Source: Eutypella sp. D-1
Taxonomy: Eukaryota; Ascomycota; Sordariomycetes; Xylariales; Diatrypaceae
Assembly: GCA_023313575.1 (NCBI GenBank)
Contig: JAJTTP010000028.1
Coordinates: forward strand, 62,001 to 126,000
Length of the DNA stretch: 64,000 nucleotides
Direction: 5' to 3'
The position numbers and the translations under genes are program-made. Every line of letters begins with the position of its first letter. Within the stretch, counting starts at the first letter, position 1. This document shows positions 22,881 through 31,050 of this stretch, in pieces. A model generated the notes under the pieces. That model did no database searches and was not told the origin of the DNA. It saw only the letters and a program-made list of their open reading frames with translations.

Positions 22881-25653
22881 CTTGTACTGACCGGACAGAG
22901 ACGAGAGCTTGGCTGGGGACTTATAGACTGGGTCGCCATCCTCGAGACGGACGAGTTGTCTTTATATCTATCCTGCATTTTACGTGGACAGGAGAACGAT
23001 ACTTATAGCGGACAGGAGGTGACTGATACTTTATTCTCGGGTTGTGGGGTGCATATGGTACCTTGCCTCGCTATCAGGCCGATGAGTTTACTTAATCATT
23101 GGACTGCTCGCTGCGAAAATACGACCGTATGGCACGCCTACGATCTCGGGACTTGCACTGTCCAATGGCATCTGGCCGGTAGATTGCTGCGGCTAAGTAC
23201 TTCCAGCGCCGAGAGATGATGATAAATGAACGGACCACTGCCCCTCCGAACGACCACCCCTGGAATATAAATTGCGAGGCTAGCTACGTGAAGACGTCCC
23301 TTGCTTTATACCCGGGATCAAGTGTACCAAGTACATGGGTTTTGGCGTGGTAAGGCCAGACTTCAGCGGATAATTTCGTTCCTACGTATAAGACTTTGCC
23401 GTGCTATCTTGGCATCGGCCTGTTACGGTCTTTACGGACTTCTAAACTGTATAAGAAGCTATATCTAGATGGGTAGGTCTTAATTTAGCAATGCTAACCG
23501 ATATAAGTCCTTCATCTGGAGGTATATAAAAGAGGGCCATTGCGAAGCTGTTAGGTCCTGCATCGAGTCCGATCTTAATGGCTAGGAACTTAAGAAGAAA
23601 AAGTATGCTGTTATATCTTAAAGCAGTACATATTGCCAGATGCACATGAACGCAAAATACATTATGGCAATCTGAATCCCTTTCCTTCTTTATTCGCTAA
23701 ATAATGCTTTGGTAAAGCCGATCGCGTTAGTACTGGGATGTCCAGGTATCCATAGCAGGTCTACGACGCGTTTTTGACGCGTTTAAGATAGCCCCTATCT
23801 CCACCTTTATTAGTGCTAGGACGTAGACATCCTACGCAATGATATTCACACCCCTCCTAAGCACCCCTCCTAACCTCTTAAAATTTAAACCTCTGCATAA
23901 TTGTTCAAGTACTGTAGCTAGGAATCCCTCCCAGCTTGCATCGGACTGCATGTACCTCATTGAGACGCGCTTATCCGATTATTTCGATGGTACATCAAAT
24001 ATTAGCTGTAAGCGCTATGCAATGCATTTGATATGCATCCACTGCCATGCATTATTTAGTACAAATTTTATCATATATATTTTATGCTGTGAATTTAAGC
24101 GCAACACCTGGCCATGTACTTATCTGGCATAAGCAACGCGCTTTGCTTTTTTTTTCTCGATGTATCTCTGCTATATGGCTACCGGCAATAAGCTTACTTA
24201 GGTATTCCACAGGTTGCCCTTGCAAGGCTGCTATTTAGCTAATATTAAGCCGGCTTATTATTGTAAAACACTGGACACTAACTGATTCTCTCTTACACCT
24301 ACAGCCTCGGTCCCTTTTATTAATAAGGTGTAGGCAATCCTGAAGAAACACGTTGAAATAATAAAGTTAAATAAATAAACCGATATAATGGGTGTTTTAA
24401 TCAGAATAATCCCTAAGAGTGGATTAATCATAATAAACATCATAGTCTCGGCCACCTCCTTATGTGTAAACAGCCATGTTTGAATCCAGCAGCATAGCGA
24501 ACAGGTATGCAGATCTCCGAGGCAGCAGTTATGGAGCAAGATACTGGTAGATATATCCTTGCTGCAGCATAACATAACAGATCTAAATATGCCACATCAC
24601 AGTCGTTATTGCAGTCATGGGCTGCAGTAGGTATAGGTGGTCCTTCTCGAGGACTATACACTCTAACCTTTAATGGGGCCGTGGCCACATAATCAACGTT
24701 AATGCTAAATGTTATGGATAAATTAGGGTATGTGGATGCGGGAAGACGAATCCCGAATTAATACGACTGGGAGTTTCCCTCGGGATAGGGAGAGTAGATC
24801 ATAGACATAAACCCGGGAAGGTCGGTTGCATCCCACTTACATTATATTTCGGGGCTTTAAGCAAACACAAGGTAGTCAAGAAAGGCCAGAATGAACAGAC
24901 CACACTGGAGTGAGAACGCAGGCCTTGCCTTGCTTATAAGAGCATCCTTGATACGGAGCGCGTCGTAACAAGCCGCTCCCGGTCGGGCTACAAGGTAAGC
25001 AAAGGCCACCTTTATACGACCAGGGTATCTGGTGCCCAGATTTGGTCCGATTTGTTACAGCGTTCTTATCTATACAGCTGTGCGGGAAGATGTATATGCG
25101 GTTATGTGAGAAGCGGTGCTGGATTTATTAACTGCTGTTATAACTCACAACTTAAACACCGCGGGCGCAAGGGAACCGGCAGTGCAAGGTGTAAAGAGAA
25201 GGCAATATCATTCCCACCTCTTAAGCGTGCATAGGATAAACAAAAGACGGATAGACGGCGGATAAGATACATAACAACGCAGCAGAGAAACTAGGAAGGC
25301 CAGGTTATATAACTCGCCTAGTAAGACTGGTGGACTGCTACATCTTATATAAGGGTAACGGTGTCTTCAGGATATTCACGGCCACGGGGATGAAAGCTAC
25401 TTACAGTGAGTTAGCTTATGAACAGATAAAGGTGGAACATGTTGTATAAGATCATATGTATAAGAGCTGTCAGTGTGCCCGCTATATAAAATGGCTTAGC
25501 AGGCTATGTTCAATAGATAAAAAGCGAGATTTGACAAGCAGGAATTAGGCAGCTTCGATAATGCACCTGGAATATCCTCTACCTTATAAAGAACACGATG
25601 AATAAAGGTGACTTCTAATAGTATCTACGGGCAGCCCTTTCCGTATATTAACA
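22881..25653. other. No supported gene; upstream of tyrosinase and left flank of the viral insert
   Basis: A plus-strand frame at 22869-23219 overlaps the tyrosinase start and has no motif. The rest holds short frames only and becomes somewhat AT-rich near 23.8-24.5 kb. Sequence up to about 25650 looks like old host or repeat DNA with ordinary third-base composition, in clear contrast to what follows. Confidence 0.4.
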
Positions 25654-25932
25654 TGGACGGGGGCGGACGAGAAGGTCTGCATGAGGATGAAGAAGAAGAA
25701 GAGGCCCGACCTGAGCAGCAAGAGCGGGATCTCCATCATGGTCTCCTTCATGAAGAGGATGGGCAAGATGGGGTACCAGAAGGGGGAGTACAGGGAGATC
25801 GTAACCAGGGTGTTCGACGTGATGGACATGGAGGACGAGGGCCAGATCGAGGGGATGCTGAGGGTCGTCCAGGCGCTGGAGACCGTGAAGGACGTCCAGA
25901 GCCTCCTGTACAAGATCGAGGAGAACAACTAA
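25654..25932 (+). CDS. C-terminal part of an unrecognised viral-type protein (5' truncated)
   Basis: The reading frame is open and codon-biased from the left edge of the insert (about 25654, starting TGG ACG GGG GCG GAC) to a TAA at 25930, about 92 residues. An internal ATG at 25681 opens with a MRMKKKK basic run, but the biased codons before it show that the true start was lost at the junction. The rest is predicted helical and Met/Glu/Lys-rich (EGMLRVVQALETVKDVQSLL). Its stop overlaps that of the minus-strand small gene next to it. I do not recognise the family. Confidence 0.6.
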   Translation, partial: WTGADEKVCMRMKKKKRPDLSSKSGISIMVSFMKRMGKMGYQKGEYREIVTRVFDVMDMEDEGQIEGMLRVVQALETVKDVQSLLYKIEENN

Positions 25933-26042
25933 AGCGTGATCGGGTTTTTGTTCGGCTTGTAGATCTTCATCCTGGTCCAGACCGCCGCGTGTACTGCTTC
26001 TGGATCCTGTACAAAAACCTGTTCTGGGTCCAGCCCGAACAT
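25929..26042 (-). CDS. Small 37-residue protein, unrecognised
   Basis: Starts at ATG 26042, 5 bases after the exonuclease stop (26048), and ends at a TAG (25929-25931) that overlaps the TAA of the convergent gene. It fills the only gap between two genes. The translation looks natural (MFGLDPEQVFVQDPEAVHAA, then MKIYKPNKNPITL). The second half follows the G/C-ending codon bias of the block; the first half does so less. It is too short for family assignment. Confidence 0.45.
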   Translation of the reverse strand: MFGLDPEQVFVQDPEAVHAAVWTRMKIYKPNKNPITL

Positions 26043-26047
26043 CAGGG

Positions 26048-26950
26048 TCAACTCGAAGTCGCGTCCCTGATCCTCTGCTCCATGGTCTTCGTCCTCTCGT
26101 ATAGGTTCAAGCCGACCAGGTCCATGTACTTCCTGGACGTGACCGACGCGCGGGCGTAGATCAGGGTGGGGACCTCGAAGACGACGTTCATCAGCGCCAT
26201 GAGAACTCCTGCGTCGCTGTCTGCATCATGTGCAACGTGATCGACCCAGGGAACGTACTTGTCCCTCAAGACGCCAAGCTTGGCGGTCTCGTTCTTCCCC
26301 ATCATCATCTTGAATATAACCACGGAGTCCGACAAGAGCACGTCAGGGGGCTCGATCCCGTGCTTGAGCATGGTCCTGATGACGTGCAAGTGGTCGAACG
26401 ACACGCCGTAGTGCGCGATCAACACGATCTTGACGTTCTTGCTCGACCCCTTCTCGGAGTTGATGGTCAGCGTCTCCAGCCAGTCCACAAAGGACTCCAT
26501 CACGGACTTGGCGTCCTGGACGAGGATGTTCCAGATGTCGGCCCTGAATACCCTGAGGATGGGGCTCTTGTTCGTCCTGACGCTGGTCCTGATGAGGCCG
26601 CTGAACGTGTAGCCCTCGTCCGTGCGAGCCCCGATCTGCTCGATGTCCCCGTCGTCGCTGAGCTCGATGTCCCCGTCGTCGCTGAGCTCGATGTCGTAGT
26701 ACACCGGGATGATGTTCTTGTGGTTCTTGACCTGAAGGGGAGCCCTCTCGACGTCCTCCTTGTCCAGGTGCGTCAAGCACTTGCCGAGGCCCAACCTTAA
26801 GGTGCAGGCGTCGAACTCCCCGACCTTCGAGGTGGAGTTGCACCCGATCTCGCTGCACTCGACGAACCGCATCATGTTGCTGGACATATTGGGGGTCATA
26901 CATAGGGAGATCCTCTTGCTCGTGATGAAGTCCTTGGACCACATCTTCAT
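26048..26950 (-). CDS. DEDDh-type 3'-5' exonuclease, viral type
   Basis: 300 residues from ATG 26950. The DnaQ-like exonuclease motifs are in order. ExoI is YYDIE...DIEQIGA (Asp86, Glu88). ExoII is AHYGVSFDHLHV (Asp186, with Tyr where Asn is common). ExoIII is HDADSDAGVL (His241, Asp246), preceded by a typical KLGVLRDKYVPW segment. It should remove nucleotides from 3' ends; proofreading or nucleic-acid processing in viral replication is inference. An N-terminal Cys-containing region (VECSEIGCNST) precedes the domain. A 24-bp tandem duplication inside ExoI (26641-26688) repeats ELSDDGDI. In-frame coding-like sequence continues upstream to about 27034 without an ATG, so the original N-terminus was probably longer and is now frameshifted (27027-27095). 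Confidence 0.78.
   Translation of the reverse strand: MKMWSKDFITSKRISLCMTPNMSSNMMRFVECSEIGCNSTSKVGEFDACTLRLGLGKCLTHLDKEDVERAPLQVKNHKNIIPVYYDIELSDDGDIELSDDGDIEQIGARTDEGYTFSGLIRTSVRTNKSPILRVFRADIWNILVQDAKSVMESFVDWLETLTINSEKGSSKNVKIVLIAHYGVSFDHLHVIRTMLKHGIEPPDVLLSDSVVIFKMMMGKNETAKLGVLRDKYVPWVDHVAHDADSDAGVLMALMNVVFEVPTLIYARASVTSRKYMDLVGLNLYERTKTMEQRIRDATSS
26641..26688 (-). repeat. 24-bp perfect tandem duplication within exonuclease motif I
   Basis: Two identical 24-base units lie side by side (26641-26664 and 26665-26688). They add eight residues, in frame, directly after the catalytic DIE, so the gene stays open. Confidence 0.9.
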
Positions 26951-27123
26951 CGGGATGGTCTTCCCGTCGACGGACGGGGTCTGCGTGTCGTACGTGTTTA
27001 TGATGCTTACGGTGTTGTGGATGTTCTTATTCGTTCAACCAGTAGCGGTGCAGCGACTGCAGACAGAAGACGAAGACTTTGCCGAGCATCAGCATCGTGA
27101 TCACATTCCTGACGAACTAGATC
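26951..27123 (-). pseudogene. Frameshifted upstream extension of the exonuclease gene, or its leader
   Basis: In the exonuclease frame 27034-26951 is open and protein-like (NTVSIINTYDTQTPSVDGKT). In the neighbouring frame a 22-codon ATG frame runs from 27095 to a TAA at 27027 (MLMLGKVFVFCLQSLHRYWL). A one-base change near 27028 separates them. Either the N-terminus is broken here, or the short frame is a leader peptide. The remaining bases up to 27123 form the divergent spacer to the plus-strand gene. Confidence 0.4.
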
Positions 27124-28242
27124 ATGGACTACTCGGAGTTGGACCACGCCATCGGCAACATGGAGAAGACCAAGTCGAGGGACTCGTCCCAGAACGGGAA
27201 CACCATCGGGATCATGGGGCCCGACCCGATCGAGGTCCTGACGAGCAGGCTCTCGATGGTCATGGCAGAGAACAACGAGTTGCAGAGCAGGGTCAAGGAC
27301 CTGGAGGAGAAGATGCAATCCTTCCTCTACTCGCTCAACGTCGAGAGGAACAAGGAGAACATCAAGCCGCCCTTCGCGGGGTATTTCGACTCGACCCCCA
27401 CCCCGAGCCAGAGGAGGCTACTCTCGAACGAGGACTCGATGGTCGAGCTGGACGACGTTAAGTCCATCGTCAGCTGCGACACCGACAACACCATTCCGAT
27501 CAGGCCCTTCAGCAGCGGGTCGAACTCCATCCCCTCGATGTCCAGCACGATGAGGCTGACGACGGCTACCTCGGCGATGAGGTACACCAACAAGAAGTCG
27601 GTCTGGGGCACGGCGTTGGCCTCCATGCCGGTCGCCATGGTCAGGTACTACATCACCAAGACGGGGCGCGGCAACATCATGTTGGACGAGACCCAGATCA
27701 TGAAGACGTGCATCTACTTGGCCCCGGTGCTCTACGAGATGTCGAACAAGGAACTCCCCGGCGTCAAGTCGGCGACCACCATGTACATGTCCACGGCAAT
27801 CTCGAGGGTCAACTCCACCGACGTCCCCCAGTCGACGGTCGAGGCCTGGCACGAGATGACCAAGACGCAGGACGGGATGGACATTATCACGGTCATCCAG
27901 ACGATGATCAAGCATGTCAAGAAGATGCCGGAGATCCTGGGCCACCCGTTGTCGAACATCTTGCCGTACATCCAGATCCCGGTCATCAGGAAGACTGACG
28001 ACGACAAGGTGATTTTCGCCATCACCAAGAACGTCAAGTTCCGCGAGAACCCGAGCCAGTGGGACACGTGGAGCTCCCTCTTGAAGAGCACTGCGCTGAT
28101 CAAGTACGCCAAGTGGAGGAGCGACGGGACCTCGGCCCCGGTGTGCGCCTCGAACATGATGGAGGACATGAAGGTCGAGGAGCTGGTCGACAAGAAGAAC
28201 ATCGGAAGGTTCGCCAAGCTCATGAAGTTGACCGACGACTAG
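27124..28242 (+). CDS. 372-residue viral-type protein with N-terminal coiled coil, unrecognised
   Basis: Starts at ATG 27124 and ends at TAG 28240. Residues about 38-72 form a likely coiled coil (VMAENNELQSRVKDLEEKMQ), followed by a Ser/Thr/Pro-rich linker (about 85-150) and a mostly helical C-terminal half (about 160-372). Codons follow the block's G/C-ending bias throughout, and no lesion is visible. The stop lies one base from the stop of the convergent gene. The architecture (coiled coil, disordered linker, helical domain) suggests a structural or oligomeric protein, but that is inference and no family is recognised. Confidence 0.65.
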   Translation: MDYSELDHAIGNMEKTKSRDSSQNGNTIGIMGPDPIEVLTSRLSMVMAENNELQSRVKDLEEKMQSFLYSLNVERNKENIKPPFAGYFDSTPTPSQRRLLSNEDSMVELDDVKSIVSCDTDNTIPIRPFSSGSNSIPSMSSTMRLTTATSAMRYTNKKSVWGTALASMPVAMVRYYITKTGRGNIMLDETQIMKTCIYLAPVLYEMSNKELPGVKSATTMYMSTAISRVNSTDVPQSTVEAWHEMTKTQDGMDIITVIQTMIKHVKKMPEILGHPLSNILPYIQIPVIRKTDDDKVIFAITKNVKFRENPSQWDTWSSLLKSTALIKYAKWRSDGTSAPVCASNMMEDMKVEELVDKKNIGRFAKLMKLTDD

Positions 28243-28243
28243 A

Positions 28244-28894
28244 TCAAGAGGATGATCTGGTCGCCTCGATCTTCTTCAACTGCATCGCGATGTACATCTC
28301 GTCCAACTTGCAGTCCTCGAAGTCCATGTCCTTCTTGACCGTGGTGCAGAAGTCCAAGAACGAGCAAAACTCCTCGGGCTCCTCCGTGAAGGTGGGCCTG
28401 AAGAGGTCGTCGTCCATGTCGTCGATGTAGGGCAGGGACTCGACCTCCGGGATGTACATCTTCTCGTCCATGGGCCCGGTCAGCCCGGTCTGCGTGTAGT
28501 AGCCCGTGCAGCTCCTCTCGCCCACGATCCAGTACAGCCCCGTCTCCTCGAGCACGTGCCTGATCCGATCCATGATCGACCACAGGTGCACGAAGGTGTT
28601 GGCGGTCGAGCCCTCCCAGGTGATGGTGTTGTGGTTGACGTCGTAGTTGTCGCTGATCATCATCCAGATGAAGACGTACGTCACCTCGGAGCAGGGCGGG
28701 GGCGGGAGGTTGGACCAGCACTTGTTCGTCAACTCGTACATCTTCATGTAGTTCTTGACCACCTCGGACAGCTTGGTCCTGCTCACGGAGATGAAGTTGC
28801 TGGTCCCCTCCACGACCTCGTCTAGGACCACCTTCGTCCTGCACGCCCTGGTCAACTGCTTCAAGACGTCCTTGCTCAGGCTGATCTCGTCCAT
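28244..28894 (-). CDS. 216-residue viral-type protein, unrecognised
   Basis: ATG at 28894, TGA at 28244-28246. It starts 10 bases after the stop of the upstream minus-strand gene and ends 1 base from the convergent gene, so it is likely co-expressed with its upstream neighbour. Visible features are a helical N-terminus, a short NLPPPPC turn, the aromatic/hydrophobic stretch VTYVFIWMMISDNYDV, and an acidic C-terminal part (LPYIDDMDDDLF). No transmembrane segment or known motif is clear. The frame is intact. Confidence 0.6.
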   Translation of the reverse strand: MDEISLSKDVLKQLTRACRTKVVLDEVVEGTSNFISVSRTKLSEVVKNYMKMYELTNKCWSNLPPPPCSEVTYVFIWMMISDNYDVNHNTITWEGSTANTFVHLWSIMDRIRHVLEETGLYWIVGERSCTGYYTQTGLTGPMDEKMYIPEVESLPYIDDMDDDLFRPTFTEEPEEFCSFLDFCTTVKKDMDFEDCKLDEMYIAMQLKKIEATRSSS

Positions 28895-28904
28895 GATGAT
28901 GATC

Positions 28905-30048
28905 TCACTGTTCCACCTCCGGATCGGACTCCTCGATCAGGACCTTCAACTCGAACTTCTCCATGTCACCGCACGCCTGCTCGTGGTTCTTCGTGATGTT
29001 CTCCTGGGTCTCCTCGTTGTCGCTCGCCAGGACCGGGATCATCGCCTTGGAGATCTTGGAGCAGATCCAGCAGTCGTAGCACATCCCCTCGATGTTCATG
29101 TGCCTGATCATCGTGTCGTAGTACCTGTAGTGGCCCATGACGTTCTTCATGTTGGAGGTGCACAACGGCATCGAGAGGCCGAACATGCTCTCGGTGAGCG
29201 TCGTGGAGACCAGGTACCTCGTGATGGAGGCGTCGGTCATGGGGACCGGGTGTAAGACGTACTTGCACGACTTGGCCTTCTCGAAGCACCAGCTCACGTC
29301 CCCGAAGTTCGTGATGTCCATCATCATGTGCACGCTCAGGTTGTTCTCCACCAACCCCTCGCACAGCCGGAAGATCTTCGTGTTCATGGTCAGGACGGTC
29401 ATCTCCGACATCTCATCCATCGTGGACCAGACCTGATTGATCAGGGTCTCGCAGTCGAGCGTGTTGCAGATCCTGACACACTTCATCTCGCGGGTGAACC
29501 TCTCGACGGACTCGGCCTTCTTCTCGTCCACGAGCATGTAGAGGGCCGTGTCCTTGTTCCACCGATAGTACTCGACGAACAACTTGAAGATGATCCCCAT
29601 CATGGTGACCTGGGTCGTGCTCATGATCTCCGTGACGATGAAGACCCCGCTCCCCGTGTTCTGCGAGTACATCCTCGAGGAGAAGCTGGACATGGCCATG
29701 ACGAAGCAGATCAACATGCCCGTGACCTCGTTGTGCCTCACGGGGGCGTTCCTCTTGATCTCGCTGTTGCACGCGGTGTCCAGGCCCCCGAGTGCGGTCC
29801 GAATCAGGGAGACGTCGGTCGGGCTCCTCTCGAAGGAGATGGAGAAGTTGGTTGTGCCTGCTGGAGGTGTGGTTGCAGTTGATCGAGATCTCCATCATCC
29901 TGATCAGCTCCTCGAGGACCAACCTGTCCATAAGGGGGTTCCAGTGCATGTTCTGCTGGCTGAAGAGGCCGATCTGCATCTCCATCAGCTCGAGGACGGA
30001 CTCCAGCGGCCCGCTGTTCGCGACTATGTTGGTCTTGATGAAATCCAT
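28905..30048 (-). pseudogene. About 380-residue viral-type protein split by a one-base frameshift
   Basis: The 5' part runs from ATG 30048 in one frame (66 codons, to 29851). The rest is in the next frame from 29849 to TGA 28905. The frames meet at a GTTGGTT word where one extra base (29850) breaks the codon pattern. On both sides codons end in G/C, and the protein reads smoothly across, so I infer a single gene with a 1-bp insertion. The C-terminal part carries a CxxCxxC motif (CYDCWICSK, at about 29081-29055) and is very Met-rich. The family is unrecognised. The gene diverges from the plus-strand gene at 30118 with a 69-bp spacer that could hold both promoters. Confidence 0.6.
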
Positions 30049-30117
30049 GTGGTACAGAGAACACGTAGATCACACTCTAGAGGTACTTCGAGACCGTGGT
30101 ACCGGAACTGGAACAAG

Positions 30118-31050
30118 ATGAGCAACACGTTGATCTTCAACAAGGATTACAAGGAGAAGTCCCAGAGGAAGTACCTCCACGACTCGGGGGACAAGGAGAG
30201 GACCAGGCGTGAGGACGCGATCAGGTGCGTGGACTTCTGGCGGGACAGGTTGCTCAAGATGTACACGCCCCTGGTGGCTAACGAGATGCTCTCGGCGTTG
30301 TTCCGGCAGAGGGGGGTCCCGAGCGTGGACTGCTTCACGGAGCGGATCATCCCCTCGTTCAGGGTCGCGATGGGGTTCCCGCCGGGAGTCGAGGACACGC
30401 TCCGGAGGATCCTGAAGATCGGGAAGTGGGCCACGGGCGAGTACTCGATGACGATGTGGACCATGGAGCCCGTCGTCGCCAGCGTCCAGATCAGGGGGAA
30501 CGACGTCGACCTGCAGACGGCCAAGGACAAGTACTTCGACGACATCGAGGTGATCGACATGCTCACGACGAAGACCCACCGGTGCAACGTCATCGGCAAC
30601 GACATCAGGGGGAGGTGGGCCGGGTGGATCGCCTGGAAGGGGCACATCGACCAGGGCGGGTCGGAGCCCTACTGCGTGAGCTGCAACGTCTGCGGCCCCT
30701 CGATGATGTTCGCGTTCTGCACCAGGGAGTCGAAGGTGATGCAGCTGATGATGACGCCCAAGACCATCATGATCTTGTCCTCGTACTGCAGGAAGGCCAA
30801 CATGGAGCACGGGATCACCGCGCATCAGATCACGTCGTCGTCGACGAAGCTGAAGATCCAGAACGGGCTGGACAGGGCGAGGTCCACGCACCTGACCTTG
30901 TACGGGAACGGGCCCATGCAGTTCAACGGGTCCCCGGACGAGATCGAGAAGTTGTACTACGTGGCCTTGCAGATGGTCAAGATGGCGATGGACTCCGAGA
31001 TGGGGAACTTCGTCTCGTCGCTCAGGAGGGCCGACAGGGGTTTTGGCTAG
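30118..31050 (+). CDS. 310-residue viral-type protein with a weak TBP-like C-terminal segment
   Basis: ATG 30118, TAG 31048-31050; the stop overlaps the TAG of the convergent gene in a CTAG palindrome. The frame stays open upstream of 30118, but the codon bias begins at this ATG. A Cys cluster (YCVSCNVCG, residues 185-193) could bind zinc. Residues about 258-290 (LTLYGNGPMQFNGSPDEIEK) resemble the strand-turn-strand plus helix repeat of TATA-binding proteins, which several large DNA viruses encode. The resemblance is short and I rate it weak. No lesions are seen. A role in viral transcription is a hypothesis only. Confidence 0.6.
   Translation: MSNTLIFNKDYKEKSQRKYLHDSGDKERTRREDAIRCVDFWRDRLLKMYTPLVANEMLSALFRQRGVPSVDCFTERIIPSFRVAMGFPPGVEDTLRRILKIGKWATGEYSMTMWTMEPVVASVQIRGNDVDLQTAKDKYFDDIEVIDMLTTKTHRCNVIGNDIRGRWAGWIAWKGHIDQGGSEPYCVSCNVCGPSMMFAFCTRESKVMQLMMTPKTIMILSSYCRKANMEHGITAHQITSSSTKLKIQNGLDRARSTHLTLYGNGPMQFNGSPDEIEKLYYVALQMVKMAMDSEMGNFVSSLRRADRGFG

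Noticed and set aside
22869..23219. A 116-codon plus-strand frame overlapping the tyrosinase start
   Set aside because: There is no recognisable motif, it overlaps the signal-peptide exon of a solid gene, and it has unremarkable composition. It is probably chance.
28240..31050. TAG as a sense codon throughout the viral-type block
   Set aside because: TAGs at 28240, 31047, 31048 and 25929 fall exactly at convergent gene ends and behave as true stops, so a general reassignment is unlikely. Only the two internal TAGs remain unexplained.
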